64,000 nucleotides of DNA from Antennarius striatus (lineage: Eukaryota; Chordata; Actinopteri; Lophiiformes; Antennariidae). Both the position numbers and the translations under genes were made by a program. Where the stretch lies: assembly GCF_040054535.1 (NCBI RefSeq), contig NC_090782.1:16505001-16569000 (forward strand). The letters are read 5' to 3'. Position 1 is the first letter of the stretch; every line of letters starts with the position of its first letter. The notes below the pieces were generated by a model. That model saw only the letters and a list, made by a program, of their open reading frames with translations. It was not told the origin of the DNA and made no database searches. Of the stretch, positions 45,696-60,600 are shown in pieces.

Positions 45696-48600
45696 GTGAG
45701 TTTTGTAAACCAGGAGTTTGTGCCAGTTCTTAGTTTCAAGTTATTTATTTGTCTATGAGTTAAGTATCCAGCTAGCTGCCTGCTAACGTGCGTTAATCAC
45801 CGGTAACTAGCAAGCTGTTTGCTGCTTGAGATTTTCTATTTTTGAATCCAAGGAAGCTTGAGCTGGCCAGGGAGTCTGGTTGATGGGCTATGGAAACAAA
45901 CGTGAACTCACTGACTAGTGTGGTCACCAGATATGAGCAGTTGCAATGCAGCAACTCTGTCTGTGCCAGTAGTCTCTATCCATCCCTAATTTATATTTTA
46001 AGTAGGTGGTACATTATACACAGTATGGATGTGAAACACCTCACCTATATTTGTTCCTACAGTACATCACCACATACTGTCTTACTTAACTCAAAATATA
46101 AGTTGCCAAATATATTTTTTCTCTCATTTCAGTGATACTGTTATTTCTAAACGCTCAGGTTCGTCAAACAGGGACCTTGTGAATTTCATATTGTAGAATC
46201 CAGAGAAAAGAGTCGTATTTGTTGTTCATGTTATTTCAGTAGTTTCACAAGGCCTCATGACTCACTACATCATCTTTCATTCGGTGGATTAATCCTAAAT
46301 GTTATGTAAAGTGAGATGGTCGCTCGTTACTTCCCCCTCACTTGCTTTGTATTTTCCAGTTTTGATAAAGTGCCTCCCTCCTTTCGCCTAGTAACCCTCT
46401 AGCTATTTGTGCTGGTTCTACAACATCCTCTTTCTCAGAAATGAGGAACAGATGTTACAAAGTAGATTTGCATCATATTGGGGTTTTTTTTTTTAAAATC
46501 AGAATTTCCTCCCAGATCAGAGTCAAGCCTCTGGATCAAGGGACATTTTCCACTCAGGTGTGTTGCTTGAAGTTGGCTGGTTTAACATCTTTGTGGCATA
46601 AGCCACTGTGTATGACCAAGTAACAGCAATCACAACGCTGTTATGTATGTTGTTGTGGTTCTGTATCACTGATTTGCATTATTGCAGTACTAAAATCCAG
46701 TTCATCTTAAATCATATCACTCTCACTGTATAGAGCTCACTATCATCCAATGCAGCACGGGTTTTAGTAAGGCATAAAGGTCGATCTTTATCTTTATTCT
46801 TATGATCTTCACACTAAGAGTTAACTCTTCAAGTTTCCTGACTGCTTGTCCACTGTAGGTTCTTCCTACAGTGGAAGAACCTACAGAACAGATTTCACAA
46901 CACTGTTTTTCACTTTTACCACCATTGTTTTATTCTTATTGTACCATCCCCCACTTGCTATGTCTGGCCAGTGAAGAGGACATAGTGGGACAGAATGAGA
47001 GAATGGATGAAAACATGGAATATACAGCAGTGTGGAGCTGCTTCACTCGCCCAACATCTGTTTCCATTTTGGTGTTTGCTTTCAACTTTGTGCCAGAAAA
47101 TATGGAGCCCCCAAATGCGGAAGGAGTTGTTTGCAAGTTGTAATTTGGCACACCCCACATATTTCTTTTAGGTTTTTTTTTAATCTCATCCTCATTTTAG
47201 TTGGGAAGCTGACTATGGTTGCAAATCATTCTTTCAGAGCAGCAGAGAGATCCTCTAGTGCAAAAATGTATTTTCCACTTGAGAATAGACAGACTCACCC
47301 TTTTCCGGCTCCTCTTCAGCTACGAAATACAAAAAATCCCTTCAGATGACTGTGGCCTGTTACTCCACATGTATAATAATAAATGTTTGACATGCTTATT
47401 ATGCCATTTTATCCTGCAAAGATGCAACAGCCACTAAAATGTCTTCTGTTTTTCATATCAAGTTGGCAGAATTTTGTTTGTATTAGAAGTTTAAGATTTA
47501 CTTCTAATTGAACAAACTAGAATATTAAAATATGTGGTTCTAATTGACCACACAAGAAGGCGTAGCTCAGTGATATAAAAAAAATTAAAACATCTCATAA
47601 GTAAGATTGTTACCTACAAGACATTAGCTCCCCGGAAGTGAACCTTTTTCTTTGACGAGCAGCGACTGTTTTTCCCTATCCTCACTTTTCTGAATTGTGG
47701 TAACATTATTGCTTGCTTCTGATCAGTTAAACTGATTCTGAGCTTGGCTGCATGCCATAGTATGAAGTCACTGAATAGATCCGGTCACCGTTTCCCGTGA
47801 GTCATTGACAGCAGCTGTAGAGCCAGCATTACCATTCTGCTTCAGTACAGAACCCAGGTCTGGATGAGAAGCGCTCTCACTGAGATGAACTTTGTCTCAT
47901 TTCTTGTGGGAGTTCATCTGCTGGTGTTTAATCATGCTGGCATTATGGTTTGATAAATTGGGCTAAAATCTATTTAATGATAAGCCAATCACTAATGAAA
48001 ACGGAAGAATAACTGGGCTGTGTAGTAAATAAACTAACATCAACAAAATGCATATAGTATAACTCCTTTCTTTATAATATTAGACCAGTGGCCACTCAAC
48101 AGTAATTTTCCCTCATACTATTTAAAGTGAAGCATAAGCAGGTGGACCATCATACATTTAACTAGTTAACAAAAGGTTATTTATAATATGATTAATCACC
48201 CAACATAATTGTTTAAGTGGAATGCTAAAAATTCTCAAAATATTGTTTTCTGGGTTTTCAGAAATTTAATACCTTTTGGGTTTAAACTCTTTGTTGGACT
48301 ACCGTAAATAAGATATCAGTAGATGTCTTGCTTCACTTCTAATATTAAGAGTCCATTTGATAAGGAAAATTAGCAGAATGTCCTTGTGAACCTGACTAAA
48401 CATTTCTTTTTAAGCAATGATGTAATTTTGTTGGTTTATGAAGCTTGTGCATTGAAAGCTCGATTTTATCACGGCAGGACTCCTCTCTCCATATCACCAC
48501 ACCTCCGCTCTCTAACAATTACAGGATCTGTGTCATAACATTGAAACTCCCCCCATTTTTCACATTTACGTCAACAGTAACAGATGAAGTGTTCTACCGC

Positions 48601-51600
48601 TACTTTCATTTAAAAACTTTATTCATGCCCACTGATTGACTGTCATTGGTGACGATGTAACATTGTAAATGAAATACTAAAAGAGCAGCTGTCATTGTAA
48701 GTAGTTTAACATTGTGTGAAATATATAGCTGCAGTCTGTCCTACAGAAGACCCTATTGTGTTGATAGTGTGGATGACAAACCTGTTGAACTACCTCACTC
48801 CTGTGTGAAGAGTGCAAACAGCCTGATGGCCCCCTGCCAACAGACACAAACCCTGCTCTCCTTTTTTTAGATCATGTTCCTTGAATCAGTGCAGAAGAAT
48901 TAAATGACTCCTTCTTTTCAGGGGAGATGTTACTACAATATCGCTCTCACAAGAGGAGGTTCTTTGCTGTTTACGAACTTTAGTCCACTTCTAAAATTAC
49001 ATTTAATTTTATGTAGCTGTTATATTATAGATACTTTGGAGCATGTACGTCGTTTATTGTAGAATGTGGCCTATCTGTGGAATTGTAACTAAATTAAAAG
49101 AAATAAAGACAAGTCTATCTGGAAAACTGTATCAAGGCAATGCTGATTGAGTTGATTTATCAGACTTGAACTGGAATGGTCATTTTAACCATTGATGTAG
49201 CTGTCAGATTTTTAGTGGTTATGTGGTTTTATATTATACTGTGAATAAGGCGGTGTTATATCTAAATATTGGTGGCAGTGCACATTAAAACCCAGTGAAT
49301 TGATTATGGTTTAAAGTTTTCAACTATTCTGATATTAAATATCTAAATATTAATTATTTACCAGACCCATAAGCATTGAAGGCCTCTGTCTAGCTTGCAT
49401 AGCTGATCAGTGTCTTTGCGTGACTTACATGGACTTGAAGGAGCACCTAAACATTCCCTCTGTGATGCTGAATTGGCATATTTCGTCACAGATGTGGTTT
49501 GCAAAGCATGTTTTTTCTCTTCTATTTTTGTAGGCTGTAGTCTCCATACCACCTCTTTCTTGATTTACCCCCAGCTTCACCCTCAGGCCCAAAAAGTACA
49601 AGGATGCCCTGGTTTCTTAATTTATCTTACTACCCTTATTTTTTGGCAAAGAAAGTCATCATATTTTGTTGATTCTTTAGATATCTATGTTTGGAATTTA
49701 GTCCCGTCAGCTTAGCTCACAGACGGATGGTCCTCTTTGCTGTGAGGGTAAACACTTCTGGGGAAAATAATTTCTTTGTGATACTGAGTTGAAGCAGGCA
49801 TAATATAGTGCCAAGTGAAGCAGAATCAGTTTTATAAAGCAAGGTTTAGATCAAGGTTTGGGGTTGACACATAAAGTTGTTTAGTCCTTAAACAAGTCTA
49901 TTCAGATGACAGAGAACTTTCTTGATTCAGATGGACCTGAAGATCTAATCCCTGGCCTTCCTCATTCCAGGTTTGTCATTGTGCAAACTTGACTTGGAAC
50001 AAATCGTTCAAGAAGAGTCTGCAAACCAACAAAAACAAAAGTAGGATTAATAGTGATGAAAACATTTGTTGTACACCTTTGTTGTACACAACAATTACCA
50101 ACTAAAACTTGGATGCAACCATGTTAAATGTGTTTCACTGTACAGTATTCACTGTATTATTATTAAGGAATCAACTTTATGTACAGTAGTTACCAAATAT
50201 CTTATTTTACAGCATCAAAATCCCTGAAAAGCCAAGCAAAACTCAACCTATGAAAATCTTGAACTGTCATTGAGGAAGAAGTGTAAATAATTAAACTCAA
50301 AAATATAATGGTGCAAAAGAGTACAATGTGTACGACCCCATTCCATGTTTCAAGCCTCTCCAAATGGTGTATCATGGACATTTTCTGGTCCATAGAAATG
50401 TACTTCAATTAGATGAGATTATCCATTGATTCTTTCATCATCACATAAAATCCTTCTTGTTTGCCAACTTTGGTGACAGCTGCTCCTTCTTCTGATGCTT
50501 GGAGAAACAGACATCAGATGTTTGCACTTAAAGCAGAACACCTGCATCATTCAGTCTGTCGGCTGACATAACATTGCATCACTATATTGAGTTTGTGGAA
50601 GAGTACCTGAATATTACTGGAAAACAAACCCCCTCCAGTTCAATCTTTACTTTCTTTATTTACAAGAGCATGAATATTATTTATCATGGCCATCAGTAGT
50701 CCCATGTTCTTGAGAGAGGCATTATTGCTTTGGCTATAATGCCTCTCTCACTATCAAACATTCTTTATTTAACTGAGATAGCAGAATTGTGACACTAAAT
50801 TAGATCTATGAATTATACTTAAAAAATTGCAATCTATTCCCAACTTTTTGGAACCATTTAGAACAACCAACTACTCAGCTGTGTCTGTTAATCAGCAGGG
50901 CATGTCATAGGAGTCCAATGCCTGATATTGTTCTTAGTTATTCTTATGTATTCTGTCTAACTTGTAAGGTATTTCTTTGTCTTTTATGAGTACTGTATTT
51001 TATAGCATGTGTATAAACCATTAGAATTAAAATTCTGTCCTTTGTTCTTTTGTTTTCTTCCTCTGCTCATTATCTAGACTGAGGCTGGTTATGCTCCAAG
51101 GTCAGAGCTGTGAGGCAGTGGCCCAGATTATTATTTTGCCAGGACCCCTCCTTTTCTCATCCTCTTTCAACACTCACACAAGTTGACCCTGTGGGCTCAA
51201 GTTGTGAGATTGGAAGAAATGCGTGTGTTCTCATGGCTGTGTAGAACACTAGAGAATAATTGTATTGAGTTACATTTTCAAGAAAACTCTTCTATACCAG
51301 TAATTGCGTTGCTTGGCTTGAAGTTGCATTAGGAAGAAAGATCATACGGTTTGACTGGAACGTATAGTTTTCAGAATTAAATAGTATATGAAAAGTGGAG
51401 ATGCTTAGAGTAGTGACAAGAAAATGTATCAAGATATATTGAATGTGCTTAAGGTCACAGAAAAAAAAATATATATAAAAAAAACTTAATACAATCCAGG
51501 CTGTGTAGAGAATGTACGATTCATTATGAATGAAGTAATCATTCAGATATTCACAACAGCTGATCATGCATGAACATGAACAAATAAACATGTGTCATAC

Positions 51601-54600
51601 TTTGGACTGAACTATCAGGTATGAAAACTCCTTTAAAAAAAAAGCACACTTGCCTAGTTGGGCAGTACTCACATGCAGAACAGGCCGTGTCTCCTGCAGT
51701 GGAGAGAGAAACGGATTAAGATACCACAAAGATGTGTTTAGTCTTGGTAGTTTTGTATGATAGTGTATGGTACTTATTGTGGAAGCTACATGCCACCAGC
51801 ACAGAAGCTTAAACCTAGCTTGTGCATGAATTAAATATATTCAGGAAGAAGAATCCAAAGCAAAATTTCCTAGTAATTCTGGTGGTATCATAAACTTGGA
51901 AGCTTTTAAAATTAAAATTGATAGTAGTACATGTCACAAACGTAGGAAAGCAAAAAATACTGACATAAGAAATATCTCATTGTGGGTTGCCCGATCGATC
52001 CGTAGTAGTATTTATGAACTTATTATTAAACATTAATTAGTAACTGAAATAGTTTTGGTTGTACAGTAGTAGTAGAGAACAACATATTAAAATCTGTAGG
52101 TCATTTAATTTTAACGACTTGACTGAGAGCCTTCTGAGAGGTTGCTTAATATTTGAGTACATATTTATTATGAATTAATTTGAAAACATGATCATTACAG
52201 CAAATTGGAAATTTGTCTTTTTGTACATGCTCCCATGTAAATTGCATGCATTGGAGCATGCAGTATGTTGATATTTGTGGATCTGGAATATTAAAAGAAT
52301 TTTGTACTTTGATCTTGTGGTTAATGTGTTGAGTGTTGGTTTGGTGACATAGCTGTCTCATCCTTTTTCCCATATTACTCTTTTTAATTAATTTTACACA
52401 GCTGTCAGAACTACAGTGTATTTGAAATGTATCGCCCCAATCTGATCTGTGATCCTTAATGTACCTATAAAAAATTGCATTCATGTGCTCCCTGGCGAAA
52501 GCTTTGTTTGTCTGGGATGGCCATTAAATGTTAATGGAGTCCCTCTGTTAATTTTTCTACGGTAAACGTGGAGCTACTTTCTCAGTCTGCCGAATGTGAC
52601 TCCTTGGCCGCATTGTGTAAGCACGAGATCAGCTGATCTTACTGAGAATAACATTGTAGAGAATTTATGGAGAACAACACAAAGGACTTGCAAATGGGAA
52701 AAAAAAATCAATGGGGGAGACAACAGATAAATATGGATAGGAGATAATAAAAAACCATGTCTCCTGTCAATCATCATAGACAATGACAGATGGCTGGCTA
52801 ACAAAATAATGGGGCTAAGCTAACACAAAACACAGTCTGTAGTCCTTAAGTTAAACGTAGTTATGATCGTAGTGAAAGAGATATGAAGGTAGTTGGTGTG
52901 AGAGAAGAGGATGCAGAAGACAGGGTTAGATGGCGGCAGTTGATTCGCTGTGGCAACCCCTGAAGGGAAAAGCCGAAAGAAAAAGAAGGAAGAAGAAGAT
53001 AATCCCAGATAAATATGTTTCCATTGAGGGCTTTCATACTGTTTGTAATGACAGGGATGGCACCGGGAGTGGTAAGATGAAACATGGTGTTGTAAGGGTT
53101 AGGGAGGACCACTGTGTATAGGTAGAGACCTGAAAATGTGTTTTTCAAACCTTTTAAGGGAATCTAATCTGCAACATGTTACTCTGTGAGAGCTTTGCCT
53201 TGCCTTCTTGTTACTGGTAAGCCAAGAACTTGAGCATTAACACACAACTGTTATACTCTCTGTATATATTACAGTACAGAAAATTGCCAAGTGTATAATG
53301 ACTGCAAAATATAAGGCCAAAACCCAGTTGAACTCACACTAGAATGCGTGATTTATTTTTGAAATGGACTTTGCCTGTAGCTATTGAAAAACACAAAATA
53401 TGATTGGGATATATTCCCTCAAACTCCTGACCAGGATATGTTTTTGTGAGAAGAGGTCTCACCTGGATTATTTCAGTCAGTACAGTACTCCATTCAGCTG
53501 TAGTAAGAGAATGTCATAGAAATGATTACTACAAAGATCTGAGTAGTAAACACTTAGTTTTATTAACACAGTGACATTTACAGTAAGCATTATACAGTGG
53601 TACCTCTACTTACGAATGTCTCTACATATGAAATGTTCTACTTACGAAACGCCTCAACAGGAAAATATTGCCTCTAGTTACGAAAGAAATTTTGAGTTAC
53701 AAAAGGTAAAAATACAGTATGGGCTGCTACTCGCAGCTCCCAAACGTTCCTGAACGCAACATTCTTATTGCTGCTCTGCCATTGGCTATTACCTAGCATT
53801 CTGGCATCCCATTGGCTAAGAGGGACCTCTGTGTTTAACTCTATGCAGCGTCCTCTGTGCAGCGTCCTCGTCATTCGGTCCTCGACCCATGATGTGTTCT
53901 GATAGTTTTACATAATATATATCACCTTTTAGAGTACATTATTAAAGTTGTTTTGCTTTAGTGATTTAAGATGAAGGTACAATTAGCCTAATCTCTAGTT
54001 AATCCATTGTACAGGAAATGATTAGGAGGGGACACAGTTCTACTCGTCCAGTAGATGTAAACCTTTTCTAGCATTCTCATTGTGTGGGAAATTAAGTTGC
54101 CTTTCTGCACTGGGGATAAAACAACTAATCCTGTCTTGGGATGATGTTTTTGAGATTTTTTTCTCCCCTTGCCATGGCACCCAGATGCTTGTAGGCTGAT
54201 AATCCTGTGGAGAATCAAGCTGTACTTTGTCACTTTTTAAAGGGAAGCTTTGTGGCATTACACAAACTCTCACTTTGGCAGCTTCTATTGGTCTGTTTTT
54301 CTGCATGTCATACTGTAGAGATGTAGGATATCATGCATTGTAATTATCAAAGGCTATAATTACAGGTGTGACAAACATCTCAGAAATACTACAGTATAAA
54401 TGTGTGAAGACTTTCATTATATTCATCGGCTGCAGGTGTATTATCTTATCAATATAATCATTATTACATTCTGACTGGGTTGTTCAACAGACTCTTAGAT
54501 AGTGAGAGATGCCTGAGGAATGGAGGAGAACTGTGCTAGTGTCTATTTCTAAGAACAAGGGAGATGTGCAGAGTTGTGGCAACTACAGAGGAATAAAGCC

Positions 54601-57600
54601 GATGAGCCATACAATGAAGTTATGGGAAAGAGTAGTGGAAGCTAAACTAAGGGCAGAAGTGAGCATTTGTGAGCAGCAATATGGTTTCATACTACATAAT
54701 ACTAATGCAGTATTTGCTTTGAGGATGTTGATAGAGAAGTACAGAGAAGGCTAGAGGGAGCTGCATTGTGTTTTTGTAGATCTGGAGAAAGGTTATGTCA
54801 AGGTGCCCAGAGAGGAATTGTGGTATTGTATGAAGTCTGGAGTGGCAGAGAAGTATGTTAGAGCGGTGCAGGACATGTATGAGGACTGTAAGACAGTGGT
54901 GAGGTGTGCTGTAGGTGTGACGGAGGAGTTCAAGGTGGACGTGAGACTGCACCAGGGATCAGCTCTGATCCCCTTTTTTTGCTGTGGCGATGGACAGGCT
55001 GACAGATGAGGTTAGACAGGAATCTCCATGGACTATGATGTTTGCAGATGATATTGTGATCTGTAGTAAGAGCAGGGTACAGGTGGAGAAGAAGATAGAG
55101 AGGTGGAGGTTTGTCCTGGAAAGGAGAGGAATGAAGGTTAGCTGCATTAAGACAGAGTACATGTATGTGAATGATAGGAACCCAAGTGGAAGAGTCACGT
55201 TACGGGGGGAAGAGATCAAGAAGGTGGAGGATTTAAAGTACTTAGGGTCAACAGTCCAGAGCAATGGAGAGTGGAAAAAAGGTGAAGAAGCATGTACAGG
55301 AAGGATGGAACGGGTGGAGAAAAGTGTCAGGTGTGATGTGTGATAGAAGAGTTTTAGCTAAAATGAAAGGAAAGGTGTACAAAACAGTGGTGAGACCAGC
55401 GATGTTGTTTGGTCTAGAGACAGTGTCACTGAGGAAAAGACAGGAGACAGACCTGGAGGTAGCAGAGATGAAGATGCTGAGGCTCTCTTTGAGAGTGACC
55501 AGGATAGATAGGATCAGGAATGAGTAAATCAGAGGGACAGCACATGTTAGATGTTTTGGAGATAAAAGTCAGAGAGGCCAGACTGAGATGGTGTGGACGT
55601 GTCCAGATACCATTCGTGCATTCTATTGACTGACGGCATCCAGAAGGGCACTGCTTTCCGTCAGTCTCGGGATTCCATGAGACACAAAAGTGCTTTAAGC
55701 AGTCAATAAGAATGTGGGAAAAGGTAATAAAGATGGTGGTTTAATATCAGTATGGGGAGGGTTCATAAACGTTTAATAAATAATATTATAAAAATAAAAT
55801 AATATTATAAAAAGTTTGTCGCTCTATCGGGGAAGTTGTTAATCGCGTGTGGTTCCTTGAACGCATCAACCGTGAGGAACGAGGGCGCACTGTAGTAAAA
55901 TAGGACATGAAGGTAGTTGGTGTGAGAGAAGAGGACACAGAAGACAGGGTTAGATGGAGGCAACTGATTCGCTGTGGCGACCTCTGAAGAGAAAAGCTGA
56001 AAGGAGAAGAAGACCATTATTATAAATATATGATGTCATGTAATGTAGTTATAATCGGCTACAACTGAAGGTGTGATAACCATCTCAGAAAATACAACAG
56101 TATCACAGTTTATGGAATTCTATTCTGATGTAATGATAATAAAGATCCTGAAAGTAATGACAGTAATAATATTAACAGATCTTATTGTGGATGTGTTTTA
56201 TAGTTATTATTTCATATTATTATTTATGAATACCCAGACAGCAATAAGATGCAGTCCTAACAGGAAGTAAGACACGTAACCATTAACTTTTTTTAGCCAC
56301 TCAAAGTCAAAATCTTGGTAAGTGACTACATGGGAATATGTATATTTTAGTTTGTGACTCTTTCTTTAGGCTTTAAATTTAAAGTCCCGAGAGTCTTACA
56401 TATTTCCTTCCTTTTCTTTCAAAAGTTATTTTTTGGGCATTTTTGTCATTATGGTAGAGATGTCTGAAGTAATTAGGAAAGAAAGACAAGACAGAGACAA
56501 GGCAGTTAAACTTTTTTACTCTACTTATGTTGATCAGTTCTATAGGATGGTGTTCCTGTATATTGGTTATGAGACATTTGTACATACAAGTAGTCCCATA
56601 CTGCTGATTTCCCTTTTTTTTCTGCGTGGCATGGGGATCCAAAATATTTATTCCTTTTTCAGTGGCTCCTGACACACAGTCCAGGAAGAAAGAATCTTCT
56701 GTGTCTCTTCTTTTTAAAATTCTGCAAAGAATCAAATGTTCATTTTATGATAATGATCAATTTTATACTGTGGTGGTGTTTTGCTAGTGCTCTGACCTAC
56801 TTTCATAGATCACACTAGCCTTCTCCCTCGTCTTATCCGGTTCCTCAGTGTACAGTAGTTGAAATTTGACCTTGACCTAGTATTTTCATCCCCTTTGCGC
56901 CGGATTAATGTGCTTTTTGTTTCATCTTTCTATCTGCAACAGTTGCGAAGATATTTGGTGGACTTACGAATGGATGGAAGGACGAACACACAAACACTGA
57001 CAATTACAATACATCACTGCTTTGAAGCGGGATGTAATAAGGAAAATTGTGAGAATGTGGCTGTGAAATGAGAAATGTCTTGTAATATGACTTCTATTTT
57101 CTTTACATTATCAAATGCGTCTTGATAACTTCTCTGTGCCTGTGAAGTAACCATATTAACTGAAACTTACATTTCAAATGCTTATTTTCTTTCCTCACAG
57201 AGCCACAATAGAGGAAGTGGAGGGGGATGTGTGTGAGTTGGAATCCAAACTCGACAAAGTGAGTACCACCCATGGAAAACATTGCTTATTTGTTCATTTG
57301 TTCTACTGCATGAATAGGCAACTGAAGGCCAACCTGTAAATGCAATATTTTATGCTTGTCCCCGACCTTATACTCTGTATATCCCTGGGCAGATGTGCCT
57401 GTGTCTAATAGAGACACCGTGAACCTGCCCTAAACTTTGAAATACGTGTGTCTGCGTTTTTCCCAAGTATGGTGTGCCCATAACAACTAAATTTAATAGG
57501 AGAGGTTACAGACAGGTCACATCTGTGTTCATTGCTAACACAGTGTAATTATTACCAGCCACAGGGAACCGATGTTGTAGTTGTGTTTTTTTTTTCTTGT

Positions 57601-60600
57601 GTGGGTAAGAAGATTGAAAGATGACAGTTTTCACCAGTCTTGAGCCAAACACCTGTCTCTCAGCGGGGTGTTTGTGGCTGTTAAAGTAGTAACTCATCAG
57701 TTGAAAATATCTCATTGTCATAGATAAACTGAAGACCCAATGTAGTCTTTTTTTTTTAAATCTGGATCACATACAATACATCCTTGTCTTGTTCTACTGC
57801 CTGTCTGACTCAGTTTATTCAGATTTCACACTGAGGTCGTTCATACTGTACCACCTTTGATATCTCAGACCTAGGACAACAATGATACACCATTACAGTT
57901 TTGGAACCTTTAAACAGAATGTTGAGTGCAATGAAGGTGGAACACTCCTGCCTCAAATAGGCTGTGGAAAAAGGAGCTTGTAATTGGTACAGTATGACTC
58001 ATGTTATGCCCTAAATACATCTCTGACAAATCGCAATCCCTTTGAATCCTGTGCCTCATGTCACACCCATGTTGTGCTTTGTCTTACCAGCAGGATAATC
58101 AGACACACCTTGACAGAACTTGTGCTGTCTGCTTTAAACCGTGTAACTGAAATTGTTTAAGTAGGATCCCTGGTGTTACTTTGTAGTTGTATCCTGCCCT
58201 GATGGCAAACCAGTCCCACTTTATAGTGAATGCCTGCAAAGCTGAGAGTATTTTCCCTTGCTCAGGGTGACACCTCGAGTTTCATTGTTCCTGAACTTAG
58301 TCTTACAGAGTAGCGCCCTCCTCACCCTGCCTCTGTGACTCAGTCCCGGCCTCACTTCCCCTCTTGCTCTGGAGAGGAAGGATCTGCTTGGGAGTGGATG
58401 TGGTTCCGAGACAGAGATAGTGTGTGGTATGTGTATGTATTAATGGGTGGAGTCAAGAGACAAACGGCTTCAGTCCAGAGTTCAGCCTCTCTGTCAGCGT
58501 TTTTTCTTCTAGGCCTATATGTGTACATGCATCCTATTTATTATGAGGAACTGGATGTCTCTGTTTTTGAATAACAGAGGCCTTAGGTTGTTGTGCTTAG
58601 GTTGTTAATAAACTGGATTTGTCACATGGGATTAGTCTTACCTTTACTTTCTGACTTTTGGTACAGAGACAAAATGTTCATAACTTGTATTTAATTGAAT
58701 TTCTTATTTAGTGTTCAATTTTACTTGTAGAAACACCATTTATGTGTTTTCCATAAATATGGCCTTTCTGATGATTTTGGCTTTTCTTTCCTTTTTCTAA
58801 ATTATTAATTTATTGTTGATCTCTTATCTGCAAAGAAAACTGGTTGAATTCATGAATTTATATTCGAATATTTAGTATATTTGGCTGCAGTGGCACATGC
58901 ACAGTGTGTGTAATCTCTTGTGTGGGAGTGGATGGAGAACAGCCAGTGTTTGTTGTGAATTTACGTAACCTGGAATTATCTTTGTCGCCAATGACGCCAG
59001 GCGTAAAGAAGTGCATTTTGCTATTTACTAAGAAAATAAATAATCAGCTTTCTTCAGAGTGACTGATGCCCTGCAGCAGAACTTAACACACTAAAACCAG
59101 TTTTTTTGCAGCTTTGCTTCTACTGTATGTGTTTCCTAATTTCACTTGTTTCCCTAAGAATTTGTTTCTTTCTTTATGTAGTTGGTGAAGTTGTGTATTG
59201 GAATGATTGATGCTGGAAAAGCCTACAATGCAGCCAACAAGCAGTTTGTTAATGGAATCCGGGAGCTAGCCCAGCAGTCTACCAAAGATGAGGTCATAGA
59301 GGTAAAAATGCACGCAATATAACATTTTAACTCACCAGCATTAGTGCAGTTATAAGGTGTATTTCCATGGCTTTTCATAGTTGACAGTTGTAAAGACTCT
59401 TTGTACAGACAAGTTTCTTGCTGCTTTTGAATAAAGTTTTATTTTTTGATGGAATTGCCAGATTTAATTGTAACAGCCTATTGAAACAATATACTATCCA
59501 CTGTTTTTTTTGTTGTTGCTGGTCTCTTACCTAGTACATATTTTACACGACAAGGCCAGCATTTCCTGTCTTCCTTTGTGTATTTTGCCTGTCATCTTCC
59601 TTAGGTTTGATTTGGCCTCTAAATGTATTCAGTCAGAATAACTGTAATTAAGCAGTTCTTTCCTAAACTGTTAGTGTCTCCTTATCAGCAGACAGTTTAC
59701 TGATATCCTATTAGAAAAAATTGGTGTAATTGATGTAATATGTAAAATAATTTCAATTTTCATCGCATTTTACTATTTATCAAACTTTGTTTCAGTACAG
59801 CACTTATTTTTTTGTCTGTCCCATGCTATTACTTATGTATTCTTCTTATGGGAATGCTTAGTCTATGTGTCTATCTTTTCTTCACAGTCCAGTCTCACAA
59901 AGTTCGCTGAAAGCTTGCAGGAGATGATCAACTATCACACGGTATGTTGTTATTGCCATCTGAAACCAGATGCATTGACATTGTCATGTCTCCTTTTTAT
60001 CCCTGTCTGGAACAGCTCTTAAATGTCTTGGGTTTTTATTCATTGATGGGGAAAGATAAGTACAGCATGGTAAAAGACATTAAACTGTAAGAAGAACAAG
60101 AAGAAGAAATGCACTTGTAAGCATGTAGTTTAAATACAGTGGGTGGCAGTGCAACCGGCAGCTACTCGCTTAGTGTGTCCTAACAAGCAGCTTGTATGGG
60201 GGCGGTGCCTTGGTCAAGGGCACCTCAGCAGTGCTCAGGAGGTGAACTGACACCTCCCACTGCCAGTTCACACTCCAGATATTTTGAACTCACTCGAACC
60301 GGTGACTTCTGGACCTTAATCCAAGACCTAGTCGACTGAGCTACCGTCTGTAGAAAACAAAGTAGTGTAAAAGTCTTCACAAAACATTTCACGGAGGTTT
60401 AGCGATAATATTTTTTTGTGTTTGAGCAAAGTATAAAATTTTCAACTGGGTTCACTGGCTATTTATGGTCTTATTCAGTACCAGGTGGGATCATTTTTGA
60501 TAAAAATGTAAAACACGGTGGTTTGGTACCAGTGCATTTGTTCATCAAATACTGCCGTCAACATAGAGAGGTGAAATAAAAAACATTTGGGTCAGATGAA

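Larger units (their letters stand above)
54470..56010 (+). mobile_element. LINE copy (RTE-like) with RT-domain remnants, interrupted by a MITE-like fragment
   Basis: 5'-truncated copy starting within the RT domain and ending in the common 3' tail (GAAAAGCTGAAAGGAGAAGA). The piece 55606-55892 is foreign to the LINE. Confidence 0.88.
45696..57200 (+). other. acap2: acap2 intron 1
   Basis: 11.5 kb. The first ~7 kb (45696-52870) have no recognised mobile element, only two perfect inverted repeats (46850-46886, 50711-50750). The last 4.3 kb are packed with LINE, Tigger, MITE and dispersed repeat copies. No exon of another gene seen. Confidence 0.6.

Noticed and set aside
47565..47585. GGCGTAGCTCAGTGAT, resembling a tRNA A box
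   Set aside because: No B box at the right distance and no cloverleaf; at most a decayed SINE head.
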